A stretch of 64,000 nt of DNA from an uncultured Tateyamaria sp. (GTDB taxonomy: Bacteria > Pseudomonadota > Alphaproteobacteria > Rhodobacterales > Rhodobacteraceae). Positions 1-8,923 of the stretch are shown here, one piece after another (position 1 is the first letter of the stretch; each line of letters starts with the position of its first letter). The notes under the pieces are model-generated. The model was not told where the DNA came from, did no database searches, and saw only the letters and a list, made by a program, of their open reading frames with translations. Location of the stretch: the NCBI RefSeq assembly GCF_947496075.1, contig NZ_CANMBJ010000002.1:992001-1056000 (forward strand). The letters are read 5' to 3'. Made by a program: the position numbers and the translations under genes.

Positions 1-1443
1 GCGCGCCGCCGCTTTCTCCAGGAGGTCCGGTTTGCCTAGTTCGGCCCATTCCTTGGGTGAGGTGCGGTCTCCGAATGTCGGGTAGACGCAATCTGATTGC
101 ATGCGCGACAGCGTCTGTTCGGTCCCAAGGTAGTGACCTGGGCCTTCCATGCACACCTGCGCCATCTGGTCCAGGGCCAGCGTTTCATCCGTCACTTCGA
201 TCCCGCGTGTGCAGCGCAGGGCCTGACCGATGATGTCGTCGCCCAGGATCAGGCTTTCGTGGCAGAACCCCAGAAGCGATGCATGCATGCCTGCGGCCTC
301 GTAGACCATGTTCAGCCCCGACAGCCCCGCCATGACATTGGAACACATCTGTTCCCATCCCGCCTGCATGTCCGGCAGCTTGCTGTCCGACGCACCGGCA
401 GCAGCGCCGCCCGGCAGATCGTAGAACCGGTGCATCTGTGCGCAGCCTGCTGTCAACAAGGCTTGCTCGCCTGAGCCGATCGACATTGCCCCGGTGCGCA
501 GATCAAGGCCGAAGGGCCATGTGCCGAAGATGGCAGGTGCGCCCGGTCTGACGGCGTTGACATAGACGAGGCCCGCGAGGCACTCGGCCACGGCTTGCAC
601 AATGGCGCCTGCAATGGTCGAGGGGGCGGTGGCTCCGCTCATGCCCGCCGACAAAAGCAGGACCGGCATCCCGGCTTTTATGCACGCCTCCATCACCTGG
701 CAGCTTTCAGAGGCGAATTTCATCGGTGGCACGACAAAGCAGTTTGTATTGGAGACAAAGGGCCGGGCGCGCCAGGCGTCCTCCCCGCCTGCAATCATGT
801 GCAGCATCTCGACCGCCGGAGCCACGCAATGCGGTTCGGAAAAGCTGGTCCCGATGTGTTTGGTTGTGCCCGATACGCAAGCATAGACCGAGTTGTACTC
901 CATCTCGACCGTGTCGGGGATGTCACGGCAAATCATCGGCCGCTGACAGAAGTGAATGTTGTCGAGCACATCGCATATACGCGCCGCGTCGTGCAGGTCC
1001 TGCACTGTGCTGTCGCGGTAGTTCCGTCCGTCAATATCGACCATATGCACAGCCGCACCCGCCGTGCCGTAGTGGACGCGGGAGCCGCTGAGGTCGAGGT
1101 CGTGCTTGCCGTCGCGGCTGCATAGTGTGATGGATCTGTTCGCGCGCGCAATGGTGTCTTCGACAAGTGCGCGAGGGAAACGAATGCGCCCATCTTCGCC
1201 CAGGATCGCGCCCGCATTGGTCAGGTACTCCACGCCTGACGGTGGAGCGTCGGCGAGACCGATAGTTTCGAGAGCGTCCAGTGCAGCCGTGTGGATGCGC
1301 TGAACCTCTGCGTCGGTCAGTGGATTGTAGCGGCCGCCCTCAAGGCCGGGGCGCACAGGGCGCAGGTGGTCGGGGAGGGCGGTGGCGCGCGCAGCGCGGC
1401 GTGCGGCCCGGCCGCCAGAGCGAGAGGGAGATTGGTCGTTCAT
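1..1443 (-). CDS. Trimethylamine methyltransferase family protein (MttB-like, C-terminus cut by window edge)
   Basis: Reading leftward from an ATG at 1443, an open frame of 481 codons runs off the window without a stop. The protein reads as a COG5598/MttB-type corrinoid-dependent methyltransferase of the non-pyrrolysine kind: no in-frame amber codon interrupts the visible part. Members with ordinary residues demethylate quaternary amines such as glycine betaine and pass the methyl group to a corrinoid protein, but the substrate cannot be read from sequence. A second in-frame ATG at 1449 is possible; neither has a strong ribosome binding site. The family is usually about 510 residues, so roughly 30 are missing. 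The N-terminal 20 residues are Arg/Ala rich and probably disordered. The family is common in marine Rhodobacteraceae. Confidence 0.85.
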   Translation of the reverse strand, partial: MNDQSPSRSGGRAARRAARATALPDHLRPVRPGLEGGRYNPLTDAEVQRIHTAALDALETIGLADAPPSGVEYLTNAGAILGEDGRIRFPRALVEDTIARANRSITLCSRDGKHDLDLSGSRVHYGTAGAAVHMVDIDGRNYRDSTVQDLHDAARICDVLDNIHFCQRPMICRDIPDTVEMEYNSVYACVSGTTKHIGTSFSEPHCVAPAVEMLHMIAGGEDAWRARPFVSNTNCFVVPPMKFASESCQVMEACIKAGMPVLLLSAGMSGATAPSTIAGAIVQAVAECLAGLVYVNAVRPGAPAIFGTWPFGLDLRTGAMSIGSGEQALLTAGCAQMHRFYDLPGGAAAGASDSKLPDMQAGWEQMCSNVMAGLSGLNMVYEAAGMHASLLGFCHESLILGDDIIGQALRCTRGIEVTDETLALDQMAQVCMEGPGHYLGTEQTLSRMQSDCVYPTFGDRTSPKEWAELGKPDLLEKAAAR

Positions 1444-1833
1444 TTGCATGGTCCGTGGGTAAGTGGCGAGGTATCGAGTGAGGTCAGATCACAACGATAC
1501 GGGTCGCCCACGCGCCGCCCTGCCGCGTTCGGCCCCGATGGTGCGTGCCACCAGTGAAATCTTGCTAAAGGTGCCCTGCACGGTGTGCGACTCCTCCGTC
1601 ACCTTTGTTTCAACATGTCACTCTTCGTCACGCTGGCGTGCGAAACGCCGCCTGTCTTGTCTGTTTGCGACACTGTGCACGCGGCTTATTGCTGCCACTT
1701 TGCGCGGATTTGGGCGGTCTGATGCGCAGTCATTGCACTGTGAGCGGTGAGGACTGGAACTGTGCCGCGTCATGCACAGTTGTGTACGGGGCGGCGCGTG
1801 ATCGCGCTGTGCCACGAAAAAAGGAGCAGACTT
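1444..1833. other. Intergenic region without a recognised gene
   Basis: This 390-base stretch separates the divergent methyltransferase and outer-membrane protein genes. Short open frames run through it but none has coding character or a recognisable product. It presumably holds the two divergent promoters. I see no clear operator palindrome, riboswitch or terminator. Confidence 0.5.
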
Positions 1834-2421
1834 ATGAAGACGCGCATTTTTGCGATTGGGTTGGCAACGGCCCTGGCAAGCCCGGCTCTGGCTGGCAGCC
1901 TTGAGCCCCCAGCACCTGAACCTGTGGCGCCTGTACCCCCGCCTCCCGCGCCGGTACAGACGTTTGGCGGCGACTGGACGGGTGGTTATGCCGGTTTGCA
2001 GTTGGGTTATGGCGATGTCGATGGATCTGGCGATGCGGATGGTGACGACATTCTTTACGGTGCGCATGTCGGGTATCGCTACGATTTCGGGACCTTCGTC
2101 CTGGGTGGCGAGCTTGACTATGACTTCACCGACATTGACCTGAACGGCGCTGCGGATGTTGACAGTGTCGCCCGGTTGAAGCTGCAGGCTGGTTACGACT
2201 TCGGTCGCACGCTGGGGTATTTCACAGCTGGTGTTGCTGATTTGGACACGTCGATCGGTTCTGAGACCGGCGAGTTTTACGGTATCGGCGTGGCCTACCA
2301 AATCAACGACCGTTACACTGTCGGGGCCGAGCTTTTGGAGCACAGCTTTGACGATATCGACGGCTCGGGCGTCGATGCGGATGCCACGACGCTGACCGTA
2401 CGCGGTTCGATTCGCTTCTGA
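1834..2421 (+). CDS. Small outer-membrane beta-barrel protein
   Basis: A 195-residue protein with a signal peptide (Lys-Arg start, hydrophobic core, likely cleavage after Ala-Leu-Ala near residue 19), then a Pro-rich linker (about 24-42), then alternating Tyr/Gly/Asp-rich strands typical of an eight-stranded barrel of the opacity-porin/OmpA-like kind. It ends in Arg-Phe, the usual C-terminal aromatic insertion signal. An AAGGAG at 1821-1826 fixes the ATG at 1834 rather than upstream in-frame starts. The many Asp residues suggest an acidic, possibly cation-binding, barrel surface. It converges with the aminotransferase gene, leaving two bases between stops. The specific role is unknown. Confidence 0.8.
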   Translation: MKTRIFAIGLATALASPALAGSLEPPAPEPVAPVPPPPAPVQTFGGDWTGGYAGLQLGYGDVDGSGDADGDDILYGAHVGYRYDFGTFVLGGELDYDFTDIDLNGAADVDSVARLKLQAGYDFGRTLGYFTAGVADLDTSIGSETGEFYGIGVAYQINDRYTVGAELLEHSFDDIDGSGVDADATTLTVRGSIRF

Positions 2422-2423
2422 TC

Positions 2424-3596
2424 TCAGGCTGCGCGCGCTTCGGCAAATGCCGTAAGCGTGCGCAGTGCCTGTTCAAAGTCGGCGTCGTCGATTGTCATGG
2501 CGACCCGAACGTGACCGGCGGCGGCTTGTCCAAAGCTTTCGCCGGGCATGACAGCTACGTGGTGTTCGTCCAAAAGGGCGTTAGCGAAGTCGTCCCCGGT
2601 CATTCCCGTCGCGCGGATATCCAGCATCAGATACATGGCCCCTTGTGCCGGGATCAGGCCAATAGTGTTCTGGCCTGACAATACCCGTTTTGCGATGGCG
2701 CGACGGCGTTTGAACGGTGCGGCAATCTCGGCTTCGAAGTTCGGGCCCTGATCTAGTGCGAAGACCGAGGCGTCCTGGATGAACCCGGGCACGCCATAGG
2801 TTGTGTGCGTCGCAAACGTGATCAGGTGCGCAATCACCTCTTCCGGTCCGATCACCCAGCCGCAGCGCGACCCCGTCATGGCGTGGCTTTTTGACATGGA
2901 CCCGACAACCAGTGTGCGTTCTGCCATGTCGGACAGAGACCGGGGTGAGATATGTTCGCCCTCCCAGACCTGCGTGTCATAGACTTCGTCCGAGATCAGC
3001 CACAGGTCGCTATCCATGCACATCTGCGCGATGCCGGTAAGCGTGTCGCGGGAATAGACCGTGCCCGTTGGGTTGTTGGGCGAGTTGATCAGCAGGCTTT
3101 TGGCAGTTTGGGCGTGCGCGGCGATGTCTGAAGCGCGGGGCTGGAAGGCGTCCTCGGCTCGGGTCTGGATCGCGTGCGGGATGGCGGAGACCCCGCGGAT
3201 CGTGCCGGGATAGGTCGCATAGTACGGATCAAGGTAGAGCGCCGTGTCGCCCGGGTCGCAGGCTGCTGCGTGGGCGGCAAAGAGGGCCGACTGCCCACCC
3301 GGTGTGATCAGTACGTTGTCGCGGGTTGTGGGGACACCTGTCCGTTCGCTGGTGCGTTTTGCCACCGTGTCGCGCAGCGTGTCCGTGCCTGGGACCATGG
3401 CGTAGCCGGTATGCCCGCCAAGCGCGCTTTTGTGCATATCCTGCAGGATCGAAGCTGCCGTGCGGATGTCGTGTTCGCCGATGGTCAGCTCTGTGACTGG
3501 CGTGCCCTCGGCGATCATTTTGCGTGCCTTGATGAACACGTCCCAACCGTCTGAACCGCCGCCGGTGAGGGTTTGCATGCGTTGGGACAGGTTCAT
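2424..3596 (-). CDS. Pyridoxal-phosphate aminotransferase, class I/II
   Basis: A 390-residue fold-type I aminotransferase. Visible motifs are the NSPNNPTG loop, the ISDEVYD strand that contacts the cofactor ring, and the SMSKSHAMTGSRCGW segment holding the Schiff-base lysine and phosphate-binding Arg. Length matches aspartate/aromatic-type transaminases. The exact substrate cannot be assigned; arginine-pyruvate and aspartate types look similar. The start has a strong AAGGAG seven bases upstream, but this Shine-Dalgarno lies partly within a hairpin (3605-3627). The upstream gene on the same strand (YjbR-like, 3713-4069) is separated by about 116 bases containing a GC-rich repeat. Confidence 0.85.
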   Translation of the reverse strand: MNLSQRMQTLTGGGSDGWDVFIKARKMIAEGTPVTELTIGEHDIRTAASILQDMHKSALGGHTGYAMVPGTDTLRDTVAKRTSERTGVPTTRDNVLITPGGQSALFAAHAAACDPGDTALYLDPYYATYPGTIRGVSAIPHAIQTRAEDAFQPRASDIAAHAQTAKSLLINSPNNPTGTVYSRDTLTGIAQMCMDSDLWLISDEVYDTQVWEGEHISPRSLSDMAERTLVVGSMSKSHAMTGSRCGWVIGPEEVIAHLITFATHTTYGVPGFIQDASVFALDQGPNFEAEIAAPFKRRRAIAKRVLSGQNTIGLIPAQGAMYLMLDIRATGMTGDDFANALLDEHHVAVMPGESFGQAAAGHVRVAMTIDDADFEQALRTLTAFAEARAA

Positions 3597-3604
3597 GTTT
3601 GGCT

Positions 3605-3627
3605 CCTTGGCGGTGGTGGCGCCAAGG
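3605..3627 (-). promoter_or_regulatory. Hairpin covering the aminotransferase ribosome binding site
   Basis: On the minus strand CCTTGGC (3621-3627) can pair with GCCAAGG (3605-3611) around a nine-base loop. The AAGG of the 3' arm is the first part of the AAGGAG Shine-Dalgarno of the aminotransferase. Folding would hide it, so translational control is possible, though chance pairing in GC-rich DNA cannot be excluded. Confidence 0.4.
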
Positions 3628-3660
3628 GGGCAGAGGGGGCGGGGGATGTCAACACATGGA

Positions 3661-3708
3661 CTGGGGGCCAGCCCCCAGACCCCCGAAGTTTACTTGGCAA
3701 GATGAAGG
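3661..3708. repeat. GC-rich intergenic palindromic element
   Basis: A perfect hairpin CTGGGGG-CCAG-CCCCCAG at 3661-3678 is followed by ACCCCCGAAGTTTACTTGGC and AAGATGAAGGA. This layout, a G/C hairpin then CCCCGA(A/G)-T-rich-AAGATGAAG, matches a dispersed intergenic element I recall from many Rhodobacteraceae genomes. It sits just downstream of the YjbR gene on the minus strand and may act as a transcript end. Assignment to the repeat family is from memory, not from a search. Confidence 0.5.
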
Positions 3709-3712
3709 AGGA

Positions 3713-4069
3713 TCAGGTGTCGTCCTGCCATGCGGCGAGTTCGGCTTGGGCCTTTTTGGGAAGGCTTTTGCGGATGATGCCGTAGGAGGTGTGGATGCGG
3801 TCCTTTAGCGCGTACACGCCGGGGTGATCAAAAGGGATGCGGACCCATGAGCGATGGAAGTACTTGGCTTTTTCGGCGGCACCAATTTCGATCAGGAACT
3901 GGGCGCTTTCGGGGTCGGCTGTCTTGACCGAAATCCCGTCAAGCGCGTGGCCGTAGCAGGCGAACATCTTGTCACCGACTTTCCAGGCCTCAAGCCCGCC
4001 ATCTGCGCTGGAGTGATACCACGCGCCGGGCAGGGCGCTGCAGATACGGTTTGCGTTTTCGAGTGTCAT
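3713..4069 (-). CDS. MmcQ/YjbR family protein
   Basis: A 118-residue protein with the YjbR/MmcQ fold pattern: N-terminal helix (ENANRICSALPGA), then strands including AWKVGDKMFACYG and a C-terminal SYGIIRKSLPKKAQAEL helix. The family has a CyaY-like, double-wing DNA-binding fold; its cellular role is poorly defined. It is usually about 110-120 residues, so this looks complete. It is divergent from cysS, with about 210 bases between them. Confidence 0.8.
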   Translation of the reverse strand: MTLENANRICSALPGAWYHSSADGGLEAWKVGDKMFACYGHALDGISVKTADPESAQFLIEIGAAEKAKYFHRSWVRIPFDHPGVYALKDRIHTSYGIIRKSLPKKAQAELAAWQDDT

Positions 4070-4282
4070 TTCGCGAGTGTGGGGGCGCCTGCGTGCCGAA
4101 ACAAGGGTTGACCGGCGTCGGGCGTGCGCGCTAGTGACAGTTTATGACCCGGAACACCTGCATCATTTGCTGCATTATCTGCTGATTTCTTCAGCGGGCC
4201 GGTTCTTTGTTTCCATGACAGATCAGAATTGCTAGGCCCGCGCCAACCCTGCGCCCACACTCATGCCTTGCGAGACCATGCC

Positions 4283-5671
4283 ATGACGATCCAGCTTTAC
4301 AACACTGCGACCCGCCGGAAAGAGGTGTTTGAGCCCCTCGATCCTGACAATGTGCGCATGTATGTCTGCGGCCCCACGGTCTATGATCGGGCGCATCTGG
4401 GCAATGCGCGGCCCGTGCTTGTGTTTGATGTCCTGTTCCGACTGCTGCGCCATGTTTGTGGCGAAGATGCAGTGACTTACGTTCGGAACTTCACAGATGT
4501 GGACGACAAGATCAACGCTACGGCCTTAGCCCGCAAAGAAGCGGGTGCGGATGGTACGCTGGAAGAGCTGGTCGCCGAGCGGTCAGACGAGACCATCGGC
4601 TGGTATCACGCAGATATGGATGCGTTGGGGGCTTTGCGCCCTTCGCAAGAGCCGCGGGCGACCCAATACATCGTGCAGATGGTCGCAATGATCGAGGATC
4701 TGATCGGCAAGGGCTTTGCCTATGCCAAGGACGGTCATGTGCTGTTTCGGGTGCGTGAGTATGACAAGTATGGCGCGCTGTCGGGTCGTTCCGTTGACGA
4801 CATGATCGCAGGTGCGCGGGTTGAGATCGCGCCCTACAAGGAAGACCCGATGGATTTCGTGCTGTGGAAGCCGTCGGATGATGACTTGCCCGGCTGGGAC
4901 AGTCCTTGGGGGCGAGGGCGGCCCGGGTGGCACATCGAATGCTCGGCCATGGCCTATGATTTGCTGGGTGATACGTTCGATATTCACGGTGGTGGCAACG
5001 ACTTGCAGTTTCCGCACCATGAGAACGAGATTGCCCAGTCGAAATGCGCTGGCCATGGGTTTGCCCGATTTTGGATGCACAACGAGATGTTGCAGGTCGA
5101 GGGCAAGAAGATGTCCAAGTCCTTGGGCAACTTCTTTACCGTGCGGGACCTTTTGGATCAGGGCGTTCCCGGGGAGGTGATCCGGTTTGTGATGCTGTCC
5201 ACGCATTATCGTAAGCCGATGGACTGGACCGAGAAGAAACGGGCTGAGGCGGAGAAAATCCTGCGCAAATGGTATGCGCAAGCCATACAGGCTGTTGGTA
5301 CTGGCGAACCCTATTTCGGCGTGACGAACGCTTTGAGCGATGACCTCAACACGGCAGGTGCCATTGCCGAGTTGCATCAGCTTTCATTGGCCGAGGACTT
5401 CACCGCTTTGCGTCATAGTCTGCAATTTCTTGGGCTGATGGGTGATGAAGCCCCCGAATGGGCCGTTCCGAAGGGGTTTGACTTCATGGACTATGTTGAT
5501 GCGCTCAAGGCATCGCGCCGTGCTGCTATGGAAACAAAAGACTTTGCGATTGTGGATCGACTGAAGTCAGGTCTGCTTGCTGCAGGAGTTGAGGTGCGGA
5601 TGACAAAAGACAGTGTTGATTTGTTGCCGGGTCCCAACTTCGATCCCTCAAAACTGGAGGGCCTCCTATGA
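4283..5671 (+). CDS. cysS: Cysteinyl-tRNA synthetase
   Basis: A 462-residue class I aminoacyl-tRNA synthetase that charges tRNA-Cys in the cytoplasm. The N-terminal [18 protein letters not shown] stretch holds the first zinc-ligand Cys and the HIGH-type motif (here HLGN). WHIECSAM and the HHENE region supply further zinc ligands, and KKMSKSLGN is the KMSKS loop. The ATG at 4283 is chosen because the family starts a few residues before the first beta strand; an upstream in-frame TTG at 4229 would add an unrelated tail. Downstream lies a large inverted repeat before cimA. Confidence 0.95.
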   Translation: MTIQLYNTATRRKEVFEPLDPDNVRMYVCGPTVYDRAHLGNARPVLVFDVLFRLLRHVCGEDAVTYVRNFTDVDDKINATALARKEAGADGTLEELVAERSDETIGWYHADMDALGALRPSQEPRATQYIVQMVAMIEDLIGKGFAYAKDGHVLFRVREYDKYGALSGRSVDDMIAGARVEIAPYKEDPMDFVLWKPSDDDLPGWDSPWGRGRPGWHIECSAMAYDLLGDTFDIHGGGNDLQFPHHENEIAQSKCAGHGFARFWMHNEMLQVEGKKMSKSLGNFFTVRDLLDQGVPGEVIRFVMLSTHYRKPMDWTEKKRAEAEKILRKWYAQAIQAVGTGEPYFGVTNALSDDLNTAGAIAELHQLSLAEDFTALRHSLQFLGLMGDEAPEWAVPKGFDFMDYVDALKASRRAAMETKDFAIVDRLKSGLLAAGVEVRMTKDSVDLLPGPNFDPSKLEGLL

Positions 5672-5686
5672 GTTACGCTGAACAAA

Positions 5687-5749
5687 GGCCAGCCCTCGAC
5701 CGCGGGTGGGGGTGTAGCCCCCGCCCGGGGGGGCGGTCGGGGGCTGGCC
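5687..5749. repeat. Long GC-rich inverted repeat between cysS and cimA
   Basis: Arms GGCCAGCCCTCGACCGC (5687-5703) and GCGGTCGGGGGCTGGCC (5733-5749) are reverse complements with one mismatch. Inside, GGGTGGGGG and CCCCCGCCC form a second stem. The RNA would be a near-continuous hairpin of about 63 bases without a T-run. It may end or protect the cysS transcript, or be a member of the GC-rich intergenic repeat class seen at 3661-3708. Confidence 0.55.
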
Positions 5750-5795
5750 GTGACGCTCGCGCCACGGCCGGAACAAAGAAGATTGGGGACGTGTT

Positions 5796-7412
5796 GTGAC
5801 CAAGGAGCGCCTCTGCCTGTTTGACACAACCTTGCGCGACGGGCAGCAGACCCAAGGCGTGCAGTTCTCGACCCCTGAAAAGCACCAGATCGCGCAAGCG
5901 CTGGACAGTCTTGGCATCGACTACATCGAAGGCGGCTGGCCGGGTGCCAACCCGACCGACAGTGCGTTTTTCGAAGACGCGCCCGAGACCCGCGCGACCT
6001 TTACCGCCTTTGGCATGACCAAGCGGGCCGGGATCAGTGCGGAGAATGATGATGTCCTCGCCGCCGTCCTGAATGCCGGTACGCAAGCCGTCTGTCTGGT
6101 CGGCAAGACCCATGATTTCCACGTTGAAAAGGCCCTTGGTATCTCTCTGGCTGAGAATACGGACAACATCGCACAGACCTTTGCACATTTGGTCGCCAAC
6201 GGGCGCGAGGCGATCTTTGATGCCGAGCACTTCTTTGATGGCTACAAGAGCAACCCGGACTATGCGCTTGAGGCGATCCACGCGGCCTATGACGCAGGGG
6301 CGCGGTGGATTGCGCTTTGTGACACCAATGGCGGGACGTTGCCGCATGACATCCATGCCATCACCAAGGCGGTGATTGCCTCGGGCATTGATGGAGACCG
6401 TTTGGGCATTCACACCCACAATGACACCGAGAATGCGGTGGCTGGGTCTTTGGCCGCCGTCGATGCGGGTGCGCGGCAGATCCAAGGCACGTTGAACGGG
6501 CTGGGCGAACGGTGCGGGAATGCGAACCTGACGTCGATCATCCCGATCCTGCTGTTGAAAGAGCCCTATGCCAGTCAGTTCGAGACGGGTGTGTCGAAGG
6601 ACGCACTGGCGGGGCTGACGCGGACGAGCCGGATGCTCGACGACATTCTGAACCGGGTACCGCAGAAGCAGGCGGCCTTTGTCGGGGCGTCTGCCTTTGC
6701 GCACAAGGCCGGGCTGCACGCGTCGGCCATCCTGAAGGATCCGACCACCTATGAGCATGTGGCACCAGACACGGTGGGCAATGCGCGCATCATTCCGATG
6801 TCGAACCAGGCGGGGCAGTCGAACCTGCGCAAGCGTCTGGCCGAGATGGGGCTGGAGGTGCCTGCGAAGGACTCGGCCTTGCCGCGCATTCTGGATCGGA
6901 TCAAGACACGCGAGGATGCCGGGTATTCCTATGACACCGCGCAGGCGTCGTTCGAGTTGTTGGCGCGGGACGAGTTGGGCCTGTTGCCGGAGTTCTTCGA
7001 GGTCAAGCGCTACCGCGTGACCATTGAGCGCCGCAAGAACAAGCGGGACCAGATGGTGTCCTTGTCCGAAGCGGTTGTTGTGGTGAAGGTCGATGGCAAA
7101 AAGATGCTGTCCGTGTCCGAATCCATGGACGAGCTGGGCACCGACCGTGGCCCGGTCAACGCGCTGGCCAAGGCGCTGGCGAAGGATCTGGGCCGATATC
7201 AGAAGAATGTCGAGGATATACGCCTGGTCGACTTCAAGGTGCGGATCACGCAAGGAGGGACCGAGGCGGTGACCCGTGTCATCATCGACAGCGAGGACGG
7301 GCAGGGACGGCGCTGGTCCACCGTGGGCGTGTCGGCCAACATCGTGGACGCGTCGTTCGAGGCGCTGTTGGATGCGATCCGGTGGAAACTGGTGCAGGAT
7401 GGTGCGGAATGA
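5796..7412 (+). CDS. cimA: (R)-citramalate synthase
   Basis: A 538-residue enzyme of the isopropylmalate/homocitrate synthase family. It condenses pyruvate and acetyl-CoA to citramalate, the first step of the threonine-independent isoleucine route. The TIM-barrel starts with DTTLRDGQQ (metal and catalytic Arg), followed by the metal-binding HTHNDTENAVAGSL and LNGLGERCGNANL segments. A C-terminal LeuA-type regulatory dimerisation domain covers roughly residues 400-530. The length and the GGWPGANPTD motif fit CimA rather than LeuA. The start codon is GTG at 5796. It overlaps the next gene by four bases (ATGA). Confidence 0.93.
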   Translation: MTKERLCLFDTTLRDGQQTQGVQFSTPEKHQIAQALDSLGIDYIEGGWPGANPTDSAFFEDAPETRATFTAFGMTKRAGISAENDDVLAAVLNAGTQAVCLVGKTHDFHVEKALGISLAENTDNIAQTFAHLVANGREAIFDAEHFFDGYKSNPDYALEAIHAAYDAGARWIALCDTNGGTLPHDIHAITKAVIASGIDGDRLGIHTHNDTENAVAGSLAAVDAGARQIQGTLNGLGERCGNANLTSIIPILLLKEPYASQFETGVSKDALAGLTRTSRMLDDILNRVPQKQAAFVGASAFAHKAGLHASAILKDPTTYEHVAPDTVGNARIIPMSNQAGQSNLRKRLAEMGLEVPAKDSALPRILDRIKTREDAGYSYDTAQASFELLARDELGLLPEFFEVKRYRVTIERRKNKRDQMVSLSEAVVVVKVDGKKMLSVSESMDELGTDRGPVNALAKALAKDLGRYQKNVEDIRLVDFKVRITQGGTEAVTRVIIDSEDGQGRRWSTVGVSANIVDASFEALLDAIRWKLVQDGAE

Positions 7413-8134
7413 CGCCTGAGCAGTGGACTGCTTTTTTGGAGGTCCATAATGACCTGCCCCGCGAGGGGCCGGGTGCGCCAGAGGATGTGCATTGGGCTTT
7501 GGACCGTATTGGCCTCTCTGGCGCGGTTGATGTGTTTGACGCGGGCTGCGCGACGGGGGGCGACACTGTCACCTTGGCGCAGGCTTTGCCCGAGGCGCGG
7601 ATCAGGGCGGTTGATACGACAGAGCCGTTTGTAGCCCATGCACAAGCGCGTCTTGCGCCGTTCGGGGACCGTGTGCGCGTTGAGCTTGGCAGCATGGCCG
7701 AGCCGGGTGGGACCTATGACCTGATCTGGTGTGCCGGGGCGCTGTATTTTCTGGGCGTGACCGAAGGACTGACCCTGTGGCGTGATGCGTTGAAACCTGG
7801 TGGGCATGTCGCCTTTTCCGAACCGGTTGCTTTGGGGCCTTTGTCGGCCGATGCCGCTGCGTTCTGGGAAGAGTATCCGCAGATCACCGACCTTGCCGGG
7901 ATAGAGGCGCGTGTTTCCGCCGCTGGTTACCGCGTGTTGGATCATCGTATGATCGTCGGTGCGCCTTGGCTCGCCTACTATAATCCGATGCAGACGCGGA
8001 TTGACCATTTGCGGGCGACCAACACCGATCCGGTGATCGCGGAAGCCGTGGCCGAATGCCAGCGCGAGATTGACCTGTGGCATGCCGCCCGGGATGAGAT
8101 TGCCTATGCGCTGTTGATCGTGGCTCCGGAATGA
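7409..8134 (+). CDS. Class I SAM-dependent methyltransferase
   Basis: A 241-residue Rossmann-type methyltransferase. The SAM-binding glycine motif appears as VFDAGCATGGDT (motif I), followed by an acidic ribose-contacting residue at the end of strand 2 (RAVDTTE) and the IWCAGALYFLG region of motif IV/post-I. The substrate cannot be read. The ATG at 7409 overlaps the cimA stop (ATGA), so translation is probably coupled. The gene also overlaps the next gene by four bases, making a three-gene unit. Confidence 0.82.
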   Translation: MTPEQWTAFLEVHNDLPREGPGAPEDVHWALDRIGLSGAVDVFDAGCATGGDTVTLAQALPEARIRAVDTTEPFVAHAQARLAPFGDRVRVELGSMAEPGGTYDLIWCAGALYFLGVTEGLTLWRDALKPGGHVAFSEPVALGPLSADAAAFWEEYPQITDLAGIEARVSAAGYRVLDHRMIVGAPWLAYYNPMQTRIDHLRATNTDPVIAEAVAECQREIDLWHAARDEIAYALLIVAPE

Positions 8135-8895
8135 GCCTGCCAGAGATGGTCATTCCCTGCGCGCGGATTGTCGAGCAGGGCGATCCTGATCGGTTTCGAA
8201 CGGTCATGGCGGCGCCGGTGTCGGCGCGCGCGATCTTGTTTCCTCTCTATGCCCTGAATGTGGAGGTGTCGCGTGCGCCTTGGGTGACGCAAGAGGCGAT
8301 GATTGCCGAGATGCGTTTGCAATGGTGGCGGGATGCGCTGGAGGAGATTGCGGAGGGGCGACAGGTGCGTAAGCATGAGGTCACAACGCCCTTGGCCGGG
8401 GTGCTGAGGACGGACATGGCGCGGCGGTTGGACGAAAGCGTGGCGGCGCGGCGTTGGGATGTTTACCGCGACGCCTTCGAGGATGAGGCGCACTTTGACC
8501 GCTATATCGACCAGACCGCAGGCCACCTGATGTGGACCGCTGCAGAATGTCTTGGGGCGCCTGCAGATCAGGAAAGCTCGGTGCGATCCGTTGCCTTGGC
8601 GGCGGGGCTTGTTGCGTTTTTGCGGGCTGTTCCCAAGCTGGAAGACGCGGGACGTATTCCCTTACTTGATGGCACTCAGGACGGTGTTGCGGCCTTGGCT
8701 GGGCGCATCAGGATGCGCCTTACGGCTCCAGGATTGCCCACATCGGCGCGGGCAGCGCTTTGGCCCGCAACTGGCGTCCGATCCTTGTTAGATCAGATCG
8801 CGCGCGACCCGGCCATGGTGGCAGAGGGGCGCGTGCCGACCGTCGCGCCATGGCGGCTGAGTTTCAGCGCTTTGACGGGGCGTGTGATGCTGTAG
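8131..8895 (+). CDS. Squalene/phytoene synthase family protein (NDUFAF6-like)
   Basis: A 254-residue all-helical protein of the squalene/phytoene synthase superfamily. The ALYALNVE-type helix, the MRLQWWRDALEEI helix and the QTAGHLMWTA helix are recognisable. The canonical DxxxD prenyl-diphosphate-binding motifs are not evident, as in the NDUFAF6-like branch linked to respiratory complex I assembly in mitochondria. A non-catalytic or divergent role is therefore inferred. It overlaps the preceding methyltransferase by ATGA. A palindromic element (8702-8719) lies within the coding sequence near residues 191-197. Confidence 0.8.
   Translation: MSLPEMVIPCARIVEQGDPDRFRTVMAAPVSARAILFPLYALNVEVSRAPWVTQEAMIAEMRLQWWRDALEEIAEGRQVRKHEVTTPLAGVLRTDMARRLDESVAARRWDVYRDAFEDEAHFDRYIDQTAGHLMWTAAECLGAPADQESSVRSVALAAGLVAFLRAVPKLEDAGRIPLLDGTQDGVAALAGRIRMRLTAPGLPTSARAALWPATGVRSLLDQIARDPAMVAEGRVPTVAPWRLSFSALTGRVML
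8702..8719. repeat. Palindromic element, copy inside a coding region
   Basis: GGCGCATC-AG-GATGCGCC is a perfect eight-base-pair palindrome followed by TTACGG. It encodes Arg-Ile-Arg-Met-Arg-Leu-Thr within the squalene/phytoene-synthase-like protein. The same element, with one changed loop base, recurs at 8906-8923. Confidence 0.7.
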
Positions 8896-8905
8896 CCCAC
8901 AGGCT

Positions 8906-8923
8906 GGCGCATCAAGATGCGCC
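8906..8923. repeat. Palindromic element, intergenic copy
   Basis: GGCGCATC-AA-GATGCGCC followed by TTACACGG, almost identical to the copy at 8702-8719. It lies between two convergent genes and directly abuts the stop codon of the MFS permease gene, so it could act as a two-way transcript end. There is no T-run. Confidence 0.7.

Noticed and set aside
5673..7253. Minus-strand open frame of 526 codons across cimA
   Set aside because: It lies opposite the well-supported cimA gene and contains no known domain; GC-rich codon structure explains the open frame.
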